This document shows, one piece after another, positions 26,466-35,344 of a stretch of DNA of 64,000 nucleotides; the first letter of the stretch is position 1, and every line of letters starts with the position of its first letter. The notes under the pieces are model-generated. The model ran no database searches. It saw nothing but the letters and a program-made list of their open reading frames with translations, and had not been told where the DNA came from. Made by a program: the position numbers and the translations under genes. Location of the stretch: positions 248,001-312,000 of the forward strand of contig NZ_CP034412.1 in NCBI RefSeq assembly GCF_006094275.1, in the 5' to 3' direction. Source of the DNA: Glutamicibacter creatinolyticus. Its GTDB lineage: Bacteria > Actinomycetota > Actinomycetes > Actinomycetales > Micrococcaceae.

Positions 26466-28148
26466 ATGCGCTCCACCACCGCCACCAGCCGCCGCCTGAG
26501 CGGCAAGCACTTCGCCTCGCGCATCATGCGCCTGCAGTTCGCGGTGCTTGGGCTGCTGATCCTGGTGGTGACAGCCGCGACCATCGCGGTGCGCTACGAC
26601 CAGGTCTTTGAACGCGCCGAAGCCACGGCCCTGGGCATCGCCCGCACCGTGGCCGCCGATCCGCAGGTGCGCCAGGTGGCCGCCGAGCAGGCCGAACGTG
26701 AGCGGCTCGACGCCGGTTCGCTGCGCCGTGGGCCGCTGCAGGCGCAGGCCGAAGCGGTCCGGCGGGACACCGGGGCCGCGTTCGTGGTGATCACCGAGGA
26801 CCGCGGGCTGCGACTGACTCACCCGAATCCGCGGCAGATCGGCCAGCGGGTCTCCACCGATCCGGTTGCGCTAAGCGGGGTGGAGGATGTCTCGCGGGAG
26901 CACGGCACCCTGGGCGATTCGGTGCGCGCCAAGGTGCCGGTCCGGGCCCCGGGCACTGACGCCGTGGTCGGGGAGGTCTCGGTCGGGCTGGCCACCGAGT
27001 CGCTGACCCGCACCCTGCTGGTCTCCATTTCCTGGATCATCCTCTTTGCGCTGCTGGCCGCGGTGCTGGCCACCCTGGTTGGCCGGGCGACGGTGCGCCG
27101 GCTCAAGCGTGAGACCCTGGGGCTGGAACCGGCGGAAATCGCCCAATTGGTCCGCGACCAGCAGGCCGTGCTCTACGGGGTGACCGACGGGGTGATGGGC
27201 CTGGGCAGCGACGGGGTGATCACGGTGCGCAACAAGGCCGCCCGGCAGATGCTCGGGCTGCCGCACCGCACCGAGCTGGCCGACGTGGTGGGCCGCCACT
27301 ACGCGGCCGCCGGACTGAACGAGCGGCTGGTCACCGCCATCCGGCAGCGCGAACGGACCCCGGTGCGCCTGGAGGTTGGCCAGACCTCGCTGATCGCGCG
27401 CATCAATGACGTGGTGCGCGACGGGGTGGACCTGGGCCAGGTGATCCTGCTGCGCGACGTGACGGTGGTTGAGGCGTTGGGCACGAAGCTGGATGCGGTG
27501 CAGGACATGGCCGACGCGCTGCGCGCGCAGCGCCACGAATTCGCCAACCGGATGCACGCGGTGCTGGGACTGCTGCACCAGGGCAGGATCGACCAGGCCC
27601 GCGACTACCTGCGTGAGGTCACCGACTCGGGGCCGGCCATTGTCCCGGTCCAGGGGCTGGAAACCGTCAGCGACCCCTACCTGGCCGCGTTCATTGCGGC
27701 CAAGGGGATCAGCGCCCACGAAATGGGAATCGAGCTGCGCATCTCCCCGGACTCAATGCTCTACGCGCCGGTCGCCAGTGCCCACGACGCCCAGGACGTC
27801 ACCGCGGTCCTTGGAAATATGCTTGATAATGCATTTACTGCTTCACTAGGGGCTGAAGCGCCGCGGTGGGTGGAAGTCGACCTGTTGTCCGAGGGGAGCA
27901 CCCTGCATCTGGCGGTAGCCGATTCGGGGGCGGGCATCACCACCGCACAAGACATCTTCAATCCCGCGGTCACCACCGGCAGCCAGCTCGGTGCCGGGCA
28001 CGGACACGGGGTGGGACTGCCCCTGATCCGCCGGCTGGCCCGGGCCCGCGGCGGGGACGTGTGGGTGGCCGACCGGGGCGGGGAGCACGGCGGGGCGGTC
28101 ATTGCCGCCCGGCTGCCGTCGGTACTAAGCGAGGAAAGGAAGGGCTGA
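26466..28148 (+). CDS. CitA/DcuS-type sensor histidine kinase
   Basis: 560 residues: TM1 at about 24-43, an extracytoplasmic sensor domain to about 184 (contains FVVITEDRGLRLTHPNP and the QIGQRV segment typical of citrate/dicarboxylate PAS sensors), TM2 at about 185-205, a cytoplasmic PAS domain, the H-box LRAQRHEFANRMHAVLGLL with His357, the N-box LGNMLDNAF and Gly-rich ATP loops (DSGAGI, GHGHGVGLPLI). It should sense citrate or a related acid outside and phosphorylate the next gene product. TATGCT lies 6 nt before the ATG, indicating a leaderless transcript. Confidence 0.92.
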   Translation: MRSTTATSRRLSGKHFASRIMRLQFAVLGLLILVVTAATIAVRYDQVFERAEATALGIARTVAADPQVRQVAAEQAERERLDAGSLRRGPLQAQAEAVRRDTGAAFVVITEDRGLRLTHPNPRQIGQRVSTDPVALSGVEDVSREHGTLGDSVRAKVPVRAPGTDAVVGEVSVGLATESLTRTLLVSISWIILFALLAAVLATLVGRATVRRLKRETLGLEPAEIAQLVRDQQAVLYGVTDGVMGLGSDGVITVRNKAARQMLGLPHRTELADVVGRHYAAAGLNERLVTAIRQRERTPVRLEVGQTSLIARINDVVRDGVDLGQVILLRDVTVVEALGTKLDAVQDMADALRAQRHEFANRMHAVLGLLHQGRIDQARDYLREVTDSGPAIVPVQGLETVSDPYLAAFIAAKGISAHEMGIELRISPDSMLYAPVASAHDAQDVTAVLGNMLDNAFTASLGAEAPRWVEVDLLSEGSTLHLAVADSGAGITTAQDIFNPAVTTGSQLGAGHGHGVGLPLIRRLARARGGDVWVADRGGEHGGAVIAARLPSVLSEERKG

Positions 28149-28151
28149 ACC

Positions 28152-28826
28152 ATGCCAACCCCTGGGGACTACCGGGTGCTGATCGTCGACGACGACTTCA
28201 GGGTCGGTGAACTGCACGCCTCCATGGTCAATGAGATACCGGGTTTCACGGCGCTGGAACCGGTGCAGGATTCGCGCACGGTGCCCAAGGTGGTGGCCGC
28301 GCAGCAGCCGGACCTGGTGCTGCTGGATTTGTACCTGCCGCAGGTGAGCGGCCTGGAGCTGGCCAAGGTGCTGGACGTGGATGTCATCATGGTTTCGGCC
28401 GCCAGCGAACCGCAGAACATCGCCGCGGCCCTGCGCGCCGGGGTGCTGGCCTTTGTCATCAAGCCCTTCGAACCGCGCACCCTGGCCACCAAGCTCAAGG
28501 GCTGGGCCCGCTACCGCCGGCAGCTGGCGGCGAGCACGAACCTGGACCAGAGTGCCGTGGACCGGCTGTACAAGGCGTTGTGGGCGGGGGAGGAGACCGC
28601 CGCGCCGTCCGGAGGCGCCGCCCCCACCGAGCAGGCGGTGCTGGCCTGCGTGCAGGATGCCAGCGAACCCTTGAGCGTCGCCCAGGTCGCCGAGGCCGTG
28701 GGAATCGCCCGGGCCACCGCGCAGCGGTATCTGGCCGCGCTGGTCGCCAGCGAGGCCCTGCAGCTGCAGCTGAGCTACGGAAACCGGGGCCGACCTGAAC
28801 ACCGATACCTGACTTCACCTCGGTAG
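28152..28826 (+). CDS. CitB/DcuR-type response regulator
   Basis: 224 residues. The receiver domain has the acidic pair in VLIVDDDFRV, phospho-acceptor Asp59 in LVLLDLYLP and the conserved Lys in FVIKPFEP. The C-terminal DNA-binding part has a winged helix-type recognition region (SVAQVAEAVGIARATAQRYLAAL). It starts 3 nt after the kinase stop, so the two are co-translated. The likely target is the divergent citrate transporter promoter with its TGAYCGCTTTT repeats. Confidence 0.93.
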   Translation: MPTPGDYRVLIVDDDFRVGELHASMVNEIPGFTALEPVQDSRTVPKVVAAQQPDLVLLDLYLPQVSGLELAKVLDVDVIMVSAASEPQNIAAALRAGVLAFVIKPFEPRTLATKLKGWARYRRQLAASTNLDQSAVDRLYKALWAGEETAAPSGGAAPTEQAVLACVQDASEPLSVAQVAEAVGIARATAQRYLAALVASEALQLQLSYGNRGRPEHRYLTSPR

Positions 28827-28876
28827 GAACGCTACGATAAGTGCAATCACCACTTCGTGTCGAAGGAAAAACACAT

Positions 28877-29818
28877 ATGTCTACGATCGGCAAGAAACCG
28901 TCACGCACCGGGAAGGCCACACCACCCCCGTGGCTGCGCCCGGTTCTCACGGTGGCAGCGGCATTGATCGTCGCCGCCCTCGTGGTGCTGCTGGCGCGCT
29001 GGCTGCGCACCCTGGAACCGGTGCAGGATTTCCTGACCCGCTACCCGGGGCATTCCACGCTGCCGCAGAACGCGCCGGTCGGCTTCCCGGCCTGGATGGG
29101 CTGGCAGCACTTCCTGAACATGTTCCTGATCGTGCTGATCATCCGCTCCGGCTGGCAGGTGCGCAGCACCGGGCGCCCGCGCACCTTCTGGACGCGGAAC
29201 AACAAGGGGCTGGTCAAGACGAAGGGCACGCCGAAGAAGATCAGCCTGGAACTGTGGTTCCACCTGAGCCTGGACGCCCTGTGGGTGCTCAACGGGCTGG
29301 TGTTCTACATCCTGCTGTTCTTCACCGGCCAATGGATGCGCATCGTGCCAACCCACTGGGACGTGTTCCCCAACGCCCTGTCCTCCGCCCTGCAGTACGC
29401 CTCCTTCGACTGGCCCCTGGAGAACAGCTGGACGAACTACAACGCCCTGCAGATGATCACCTACTTCCTGGTGGTGTTCGTCGCCGCGCCGCTGGCCATC
29501 ATCACCGGGTTGCGGATGTCCAACGCGTGGCCGAAGCAGGCCAGGATCAACAAGGCGTACCCGATCGAGCTGGCCCGGGCGATCCACCTGCCCACCATGC
29601 TGTTCTTCGTCATGTTCATCATCGTTCACGTGGTGCTGGTCTTCTCCACCGGGGCGCTGCGCAACCTGAACCACATGTACGCGGCACGTGATGACACCGG
29701 CTGGCTGGGCCTGTGGGTGTTCATCGGCTCGGTGGTCGTGGTCGTCGCCGGCTGGCTGCTGGCCCGCCCGATCTTCCTGCGCCCGATCGCCGGGCTCACC
29801 GGCAAGCTCAGCCGCTAA
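28877..29818 (+). CDS. Cytochrome b-type membrane protein (b561/formate-dehydrogenase-gamma-like)
   Basis: 313 residues with six hydrophobic segments. Candidate haem-binding histidines occur in FHLSLDALWVLNGLVFYILL, in GWQHFLNMFLIVLII and in RAIHLPTMLFFVMFIIVHVVL. The layout resembles the cytochrome b subunits that link membrane oxidoreductases to the quinone pool. No molybdopterin or iron-sulfur partner gene is next to it. The ATG at 28877 follows CGAAGGAAAA; an ATG-less longer frame starts upstream. It follows the citrate regulator on the same strand but has its own promoter-like TACGAT at about 28843. Confidence 0.75.
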   Translation: MSTIGKKPSRTGKATPPPWLRPVLTVAAALIVAALVVLLARWLRTLEPVQDFLTRYPGHSTLPQNAPVGFPAWMGWQHFLNMFLIVLIIRSGWQVRSTGRPRTFWTRNNKGLVKTKGTPKKISLELWFHLSLDALWVLNGLVFYILLFFTGQWMRIVPTHWDVFPNALSSALQYASFDWPLENSWTNYNALQMITYFLVVFVAAPLAIITGLRMSNAWPKQARINKAYPIELARAIHLPTMLFFVMFIIVHVVLVFSTGALRNLNHMYAARDDTGWLGLWVFIGSVVVVVAGWLLARPIFLRPIAGLTGKLSR

Positions 29819-29838
29819 CGCGCCGGCACCCTGACGCC

Positions 29839-29888
29839 AAAGGGCCCGGGTTTCCTCCCGCTGTGGGAAGGAACCCCGGGCCCTTTTT
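29839..29888 (+). terminator. Rho-independent terminator
   Basis: Arms AAAGGGCCCGGGTTTCCT and GGAACCCCGGGCCCTTT with a short loop, followed by TTTTTGT on the plus strand. It ends the cytochrome b gene and, read the other way, also backs the aspartokinase gene. Confidence 0.85.
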
Positions 29889-29920
29889 GTGCTGTTGCCG
29901 GCCGGCCGCGCGCTGCGGGC

Positions 29921-31207
29921 CTAGCGCCCGGTGCCGCCGTAGACGGTGGCCTCGACCTCGGCGTCCAGGTTGAACGCAGTGTGGATCGCGCGCACCGCGT
30001 CGTTGAGCTTGTCCGCGTCGGTGACCACGGAGATGCGGATCTCCGAGGTGGAGATCATGTCCACGTTGATCCCGGCCTGGTGCAGCGCCTCGAAGAAGGT
30101 GAAGGACACCCCGGGGTTCGAACGCATCCCGGCGCCGACCAGGGAGAGCTTGCCGACCTCTTCGTTGTACTCCAGCTCCTCAAAGCCGATCTCGCCCTTG
30201 GCGGTGTTCAGCGCATCGAGCACCCGCTTGCCCTCGGTCATCGGCAGGGTGAAGGAGATGTCGGTCTTGCCCGAGCCCTGGGTGGAGATGTTCTGCACGA
30301 TCATGTCGATGTTGGCCTGCGCGGCGGCGATGACCCCGAAGATCTGCGCGGCCTTGCCCGGGATGTCGGGCACGCCGATAACGGTGACCTTCGCCTCGGA
30401 GTGGTCGTGGGCGACACCGGAGATGATTGGCTGTTCCATGGGTTCTCCCTCTTGGATGGTGATCTTGTCGTCCGGGTCGGGGATGACCCAGGTACCCTCA
30501 TGGGTGCTGAATGAGGAGCGCACGTGCAGCGGCACGCCGAAGCGGCGGGCGTACTCCACGCAGCGCAGGTGCAGGATCTTCGAGCCGCTGGCGGCCATCT
30601 CCAGCATTTCCTCGCTGGAGATCTTCTCGATCTTCTGCGCCGAGGAGACCACCCGCGGGTCGGCGGTGTAGATGCCGTCCACGTCCGTGTAGATCTCGCA
30701 GACATCGGCGTCCAATGCCGCGGCCAACGCCACCGCGGTGGTGTCCGAGCCGCCGCGGCCCATGGTGGTGATGTTCTTCGTTTCCTTGCTCATCCCCTGG
30801 AAGCCGGCCACGATCGCGATGTACCCGCGCTCGATCGCCCGGTGCACCCGCTGCGGGGAGACCTCCATGATGCGGGCCATGCCGTGGGAGGCGTCGGTGA
30901 TCAGCCCGGCCTGCGAGCCGGTGAAGGAGGCGGCCTGTTCGCCCAGTTCGTCGATGGCCATGGCCAGCAGCGCCATGGAGATGCGTTCCCCGGCCGAGAG
31001 CAGCATGTCCATTTCCCGGGCCGGGGCGTTGGTGGTGAGCTGGGCTGCCAGATCCAGCAGGTCGTCGGTGGTGTCACCCATGGCGGAGACGACAACGACC
31101 ACGTCGTTGCCGGCGGCCTTGGTGTCAATAATCCGGCGCGCAACACGCTTGATGCCTTCGGCATCCGAGACGGACGAACCACCGAATTTCTGGACGATCA
31201 GGCTCAT
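29921..31207 (-). CDS. lysC: Aspartate kinase
   Basis: 428 residues, the standard length of the monofunctional actinobacterial enzyme. It phosphorylates aspartate in the first step to lysine, threonine, methionine and diaminopimelate. Visible are KFGGSSVSD at the start, [14 protein letters not shown], the [17 protein letters not shown] loop, [15 protein letters not shown], and two C-terminal ACT domains ([35 protein letters not shown]) for feedback inhibition. The ATG at 31205-31207 was chosen because the protein then starts [10 protein letters not shown] like relatives. The usual partner asd is not adjacent here. Confidence 0.96.
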   Translation of the reverse strand: MSLIVQKFGGSSVSDAEGIKRVARRIIDTKAAGNDVVVVVSAMGDTTDDLLDLAAQLTTNAPAREMDMLLSAGERISMALLAMAIDELGEQAASFTGSQAGLITDASHGMARIMEVSPQRVHRAIERGYIAIVAGFQGMSKETKNITTMGRGGSDTTAVALAAALDADVCEIYTDVDGIYTADPRVVSSAQKIEKISSEEMLEMAASGSKILHLRCVEYARRFGVPLHVRSSFSTHEGTWVIPDPDDKITIQEGEPMEQPIISGVAHDHSEAKVTVIGVPDIPGKAAQIFGVIAAAQANIDMIVQNISTQGSGKTDISFTLPMTEGKRVLDALNTAKGEIGFEELEYNEEVGKLSLVGAGMRSNPGVSFTFFEALHQAGINVDMISTSEIRISVVTDADKLNDAVRAIHTAFNLDAEVEATVYGGTGR

Positions 31208-31472
31208 GGGCAAGCACACTCCAACACTGAGAGTTGTTGAACCACACCCGTGGCAACAACCATGATGTACGCGCGGCAGCCAGCCGATTTTGGCCGGCGC
31301 GGCCACGGTATTTCTATCAGTGTCCTATTGTGACAGCAGGTGCCCCACTTGACCTAGTTGCGGTTCTTAACATTAGTCATATTGCCCAACATCTTCGCAA
31401 CATGCTGTTGAAATCGTTTCCCGCAAGCCCGATCGACCGGTCAAAGGGCGGGATCCGCGGGGCCGGACCGGC

Positions 31473-32024
31473 TCAGGAGGGCAGCTGGGCGAGCAGCGAG
31501 CGCCAGTAGGACTTCCAGTTCTCCACCAGATCCGGGTCCATGATCCCGCTGTGGTTCACCACCACCGCGGACTTGGTGCCCTTGGCGCTGATGTTCACCG
31601 CGATCCGCGCCCCGTCCTGCAGCCCGATGCGCCAGTACCGCCATTTCGGGGTGCTGCTGGCGCGCCCGGGCTCCTGGATCGGCACCCCGTTGAAGTCGCC
31701 GCGTTCCTGGACCAGCTCCTGCCAGCGCTGCAGGGCCTGGCCCATGTCGGCGTCGATGGTGCGTGAGACGGAGAACTGGAAACTGCCGTCGTTGGCCTGG
31801 CCCGGCAGCCGCCGTCCGATGTGCTGCTCATAGGCCACCGCCACGCTCTGGGCCCACCAGCCGGAGTTCTCCACCCGGTGCGGCATGCGCTGCTCGGCCA
31901 GCTCGGCGATGCGCGCGTGGGCCAGCGTCTGGGCCTGGGCCGCGCCCAGGTGCTCAACCCATTGTTCCCACCCAATCCCGGTGGCGCGCTCGATGGCTGG
32001 GATGTTGCTGGACTTGCTGGTCAT
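31473..32024 (-). CDS. Conserved hypothetical protein (DUF4287-like N-terminus)
   Basis: 183 residues, no signal peptide or membrane segment. The start (IERATGIGWEQWVEHLGAAQ) resembles the DUF4287 helical unit. The middle (SGWWAQSVAVAYEQHIGRRL) and later parts (FNGVPIQEPG, KWRYWRIGLQDGARIAVNIS, LVENWKSYWRSLLAQL) suggest an SRPBCC-like or related alpha/beta domain. Function unknown. It lies between lysC and the MarR/MFS operon on the same strand, separated by terminators. Confidence 0.7.
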   Translation of the reverse strand: MTSKSSNIPAIERATGIGWEQWVEHLGAAQAQTLAHARIAELAEQRMPHRVENSGWWAQSVAVAYEQHIGRRLPGQANDGSFQFSVSRTIDADMGQALQRWQELVQERGDFNGVPIQEPGRASSTPKWRYWRIGLQDGARIAVNISAKGTKSAVVVNHSGIMDPDLVENWKSYWRSLLAQLPS

Positions 32025-32074
32025 GGCACGACCTTACCGAAGCCGCGCCTCGGTGTCAGGGGTGGAGAAACAGC

Positions 32075-32111
32075 AGGACGCCGGGGGACTTTCGTAGTCC
32101 CCCGGCGTCCT
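32075..32111. terminator. Perfect 16-bp hairpin after the marR-like gene
   Basis: Arms AGGACGCCGGGGGACT and its exact complement around TTCGT. It lies 54 bp past the marR-like stop. No T run is present, but stem length and location support a terminator. Confidence 0.7.
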
Positions 32112-32164
32112 ATCCGGTGATACACCTTGCTCTCCGCCTCGGAGCACGAGGTGAGTCCGGCTGT

Positions 32165-32671
32165 TTAGTTCTCCCGCAGATCGATGTTCAGCCGATCCAG
32201 GAGTCCGATCAGCCGGTCCACATCGTCACGGGGCCACTCGCTTACCTTGGACCGCCAGCGCGACCGGTGCTCTCCCATCAGAGCGCGCCAGCGTGTGCGC
32301 GCTTCGTCGGTGGCACTAAGCCGGCTGACCCGGCGGTCCTCCGGATCCAGGCTGCGCACCAGCAGCCCGACCTCTTCCATCCGGGTCACCAGCCGGGAGA
32401 GGCTGGCCTTGTCGATCATCAGCTGCGAGCACAGCTCCGACTGCGCGATATGGTCGTTCTTCAGCACCAGCGCCAGTACCGGCAGCGCGGCCGGCGGCAG
32501 CTGATCCCCGAATCGGGCCGCGAGGTTCCGTTTGGCGTGGGTGTTGTTCACCATCAGCTGCACCAGCTGGTGCTCCAGCGCCTCAAAGCGGTGGCTGAAG
32601 TCGTCCCCGGTGGCCGCCGGCCCCAGGTCTTCCCGGGCCGGTTCGGCCGCGGCCGCTAGATCCGTGTTCAT
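32165..32671 (-). CDS. MarR-family transcriptional regulator
   Basis: 168 residues. The winged helix is visible as LPVLALVLKNDHIAQSELCS, then LMIDKASLSRLVTRMEEVGLLVRSLDPEDRRVSRLSATDEA split across helix 3, recognition helix and wing; helices at both ends provide the dimer interface. MarR proteins repress their own operons and release DNA on ligand binding. It begins 6 nt after the MFS gene, so the pair is one operon. Two perfect palindromes in front of the MFS gene (34442-34459 and 34470-34487) are its likely operators. Confidence 0.93.
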   Translation of the reverse strand: MNTDLAAAAEPAREDLGPAATGDDFSHRFEALEHQLVQLMVNNTHAKRNLAARFGDQLPPAALPVLALVLKNDHIAQSELCSQLMIDKASLSRLVTRMEEVGLLVRSLDPEDRRVSRLSATDEARTRWRALMGEHRSRWRSKVSEWPRDDVDRLIGLLDRLNIDLREN

Positions 32672-32677
32672 CGTGGA

Positions 32678-34423
32678 TTACTTTCCCGCCGGGTTCCCCG
32701 GGCGTTGCTGCGCGGTGGAGCCTGAGCCCAGTGTCTTGCCCTGCTCCGGGGCCTGCGGTGCATCGGCGGCATCCCCGGTGGGCTGTGCGGCCTCGGTGGT
32801 CACCGCGGCGGCGGCCAGGCCGTGCTCCGGGTCAACCTCAACCAGGCCCTGCTCATCGCGCATGCGCTCGGTGCGGGTCTGGGTGCTCAGCGACTGGTTC
32901 GGCAGCAGCAGCACCGCGATCACGGTGATGATGCTGATCGGTGCGGCGACCGCGAACAGCTGGGCTACGGCATCGCCATAGGTGGATTCCAGGATCACGC
33001 GCACCGGTTCGGGCAGCGAGGAGATTTCGGGCAGCGAGCCCGAATTCAGGGCGGCGCCCACCTCAGCGGCCTTGTCGCCCAGCGAGGCCAGGGCCTGCAT
33101 CAGCTCGTTCTTGCGGTCCTCGAGCATGTTCGGGATGCTGACCGCCAACAGTGCGCCCAGTCCGGCGGTGCCGGCGGTGCCGCCCAGGGTGCGGAAGAAG
33201 TTCACGGCCGAGGAGGCCACGCCCAGCTCACGCTGTGCGACCGAGTTCTGCACGACCAGCACCATGTTCTGCATCACCAGGCCCACGCCGGCGCCCAGGA
33301 TGAACATGTACGTGGCCACCAGCACGAACGGGGTGTCGTAGTGGATGCTGCCCAGCAGGAACAGCCCGATCACCTGCAGGAAGGACCCGCTGACCACCAG
33401 CGCCTTCCATTTGCCGTAGCGCGAGATCAGCCAGCCGGCTCCGGTGGAGATCACCAGCAGGCCCGCCATCATCGGGAAGGTCATCAGCCCGGCCTGCATG
33501 GCGCTGGCGCCGCGGGCCATGATCATGTACTGGCTGAGGAACACCGAGGTGCCGAACATCGACACGCCCACCGCCAGCGAGGCGATCACGGCGAAGGTGA
33601 AGGTGCGGTTGCGGAACAGGGTCAGGTTCAGCAGCGGCTCCTCGGCGCGCAGCTCGACCAGGACGAACGCGGCCAGCAGCAGTACCGAGCCGGCGACCAT
33701 CAGGTAGCTGGTCAGGGAGGCCCACTCGAATTCACTGCCGCCCAGCGACATCCAGATCAGCAGCAAGGACACACCGGCGGAGAGCAGGATCATGCCCCAG
33801 TAGTCGATCTTGAACGACCGCTTGGTCACGGCCGGCAGGTGCAGGGTCCGCTGGATCATGATGACCGCGACGATCGCCACCGGCAGGGCGACGAAGAAGT
33901 TCCAGCGCCAGTTGATGGTGTCGGTGATGAACCCGCCGATCAGCGGTCCGCCGACCGTGCCCACGGCCATGACCGCGCCGAACAGGCCCATGTACTTGCC
34001 GCGTTCGCGCGGGGAGAGGATGTCGGCCATTACGATCTGGCTCAGGGCGCCCATGCCGCCGCCGGCCAGGCCCTGGATGATGCGCATCGCGATCAGGAAG
34101 TTCGTGTCCTGTGCAAAGCCGGCGGCCGCGGAGGCCAGCACGAACATCATCAGCGCGATCTGCAGCAGCAGCTTGCGGTTGCCCAGGTCGGCGAACTTGC
34201 CCCAGATCGGGGTGGAGACGGTGGTGGCCAGCAGCGTGGCGGTCACCACCCAGGTGTAGGCGGTCTGGCTGCCGTGCAGGTCGGCAACGATCACCGGCAG
34301 CGAGCTGGCAACAACGGTGCCGGCCAGGATCGAGACGAACATGCCCATCAGCAGCCCGGTGAGAGATTGCAAAACCTCCCGGTGCGACATACGCGGGTTC
34401 TGATCCGCGGGTGTAGTGGTCAT
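32678..34423 (-). CDS. MFS drug:H+ antiporter, DHA2/EmrB-QacA type (14 TM)
   Basis: 581 residues with 14 predicted membrane segments. The DHA2 marks are WVVTATLLATTVSTPIWGKF with the motif A region (GKFADLGNRK), motif C-like GTVGGPLIGGFITDTINWRW and the late NMVLVVQNSV segment. A cytoplasmic C-terminal tail of about 70 residues is Ala/Pro/Gln-rich. It should export toxic or antimicrobial compounds using the proton gradient. It is the first gene of an operon with the MarR regulator. Confidence 0.92.
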   Translation of the reverse strand: MTTTPADQNPRMSHREVLQSLTGLLMGMFVSILAGTVVASSLPVIVADLHGSQTAYTWVVTATLLATTVSTPIWGKFADLGNRKLLLQIALMMFVLASAAAGFAQDTNFLIAMRIIQGLAGGGMGALSQIVMADILSPRERGKYMGLFGAVMAVGTVGGPLIGGFITDTINWRWNFFVALPVAIVAVIMIQRTLHLPAVTKRSFKIDYWGMILLSAGVSLLLIWMSLGGSEFEWASLTSYLMVAGSVLLLAAFVLVELRAEEPLLNLTLFRNRTFTFAVIASLAVGVSMFGTSVFLSQYMIMARGASAMQAGLMTFPMMAGLLVISTGAGWLISRYGKWKALVVSGSFLQVIGLFLLGSIHYDTPFVLVATYMFILGAGVGLVMQNMVLVVQNSVAQRELGVASSAVNFFRTLGGTAGTAGLGALLAVSIPNMLEDRKNELMQALASLGDKAAEVGAALNSGSLPEISSLPEPVRVILESTYGDAVAQLFAVAAPISIITVIAVLLLPNQSLSTQTRTERMRDEQGLVEVDPEHGLAAAAVTTEAAQPTGDAADAPQAPEQGKTLGSGSTAQQRPGNPAGK

Positions 34424-34440
34424 AGTGCTCCAAAGTCTGT

Positions 34441-34487
34441 TAGTTGAACTACGTCAACTATAGACCGATGGTTGAGTTCGATCAACC
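34441..34487. promoter_or_regulatory. Two palindromic operators GTTGA-N6-TCAAC before the MFS/marR operon
   Basis: TAGTTGAACTACGTCAACTA (34441-34460) and GGTTGAGTTCGATCAACC (34470-34487) share half-site GTTGA and a 6-bp centre. Their centres are 28 bp apart, close to three helical turns, so two dimers could bind the same face. They lie 18 to 64 bp upstream of the MFS start. Confidence 0.7.
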
Positions 34488-34606
34488 AAAGTGGTCGATT
34501 CCACATTCATTGACTTTTGACAACTAAAAACCGGGCGTGTGTGCCCGTCCACGGGAGGCGAACCGTGGCGTGCCGGGGAGGGCGATGGCCGTGGGGACAG
34601 GCAGCC

Positions 34607-35242
34607 CTAGGAATCCTGGGAGGCGGAGGGCGTGGCGGGGGCCGCGGGCGCGGTGTCGCGCCGCCCCTCGAACGCGCGGGCCAGGGTGACCTCATCGGCG
34701 TACTCCAGGTCCCCGCCCACCGGAAGGCCCGAGGCCAGCCGGGTGATGCTGATGCCCAGCGGCCGCAGTGCACGAATCAGGTAGGTGGCCGTGGCCTCGC
34801 CCTCCAGGTTCGGGTCGGTGGCCACGATCAGCTCGGTGATCGACTCATCGCCCAGTCGGGCGAGCAGCTCGCGGATGTGCAGCTGCTCCGGGCCGATGCC
34901 CTGGATCGGATTGATGGAGCCACCCAGCACGTGGTACTTGCCGTTGAAGGCGCGCGTGCGCTCAATGGCCAACACGTCCTTGGACTCCTCGACGATGCAG
35001 ATCTTGCTGCCGTCGCGGCGTTCATCCCGGCAGATCGCGCAGATCTCCTGCTCGGTGATGTTGAAGCAGATCTGGCAGAACTTCACCTTCTCCTTCACCG
35101 TCTGGATGGCGGCCGCCAGCCGGGTCATATCACCCGGATCGGCATCGAGGATATGGAAAGCGATGCGCTGTGCGGACTTCGGACCGATGCCCGGAAGCCG
35201 ACCGAGCTCGTCGATCAGTTCCTGAACTGCTCCCTCGTACAC
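34607..35242 (-). CDS. recR: Recombination mediator RecR
   Basis: 211 residues. RecR acts with RecO (and RecF) to load RecA at gaps. The N-terminal helix-hairpin-helix ([20 protein letters not shown]), the four-Cys zinc site ([18 protein letters not shown]), the Toprim domain with [12 protein letters not shown], and the C-terminal [20 protein letters not shown] are all present. It follows dnaX after 102 bp on the same strand. An EbfC/YbaB gene, often found between these two, is not present here. Confidence 0.97.
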   Translation of the reverse strand: MYEGAVQELIDELGRLPGIGPKSAQRIAFHILDADPGDMTRLAAAIQTVKEKVKFCQICFNITEQEICAICRDERRDGSKICIVEESKDVLAIERTRAFNGKYHVLGGSINPIQGIGPEQLHIRELLARLGDESITELIVATDPNLEGEATATYLIRALRPLGISITRLASGLPVGGDLEYADEVTLARAFEGRRDTAPAAPATPSASQDS

Positions 35243-35344
35243 TGCTGCTCTCTTTCCTTGCTGGGCGAACCCGTGCTGGCTGGCCCGGGTTCGCGTACTA
35301 GATTAGCGTCTCACACCGACACTTACCCGTGGCGGGCGGCGCAG

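Noticed and set aside
26361-26822. 153-codon leftward frame between citM and the sensor kinase
   Set aside because: It overlaps the start of the kinase and the control region, and its composition is that of an antisense frame.
31208-31472. Possible lysine riboswitch before lysC
   Set aside because: I looked for the conserved lysine-riboswitch core in the minus-strand leader and found no convincing helices; a covariance search would settle it.
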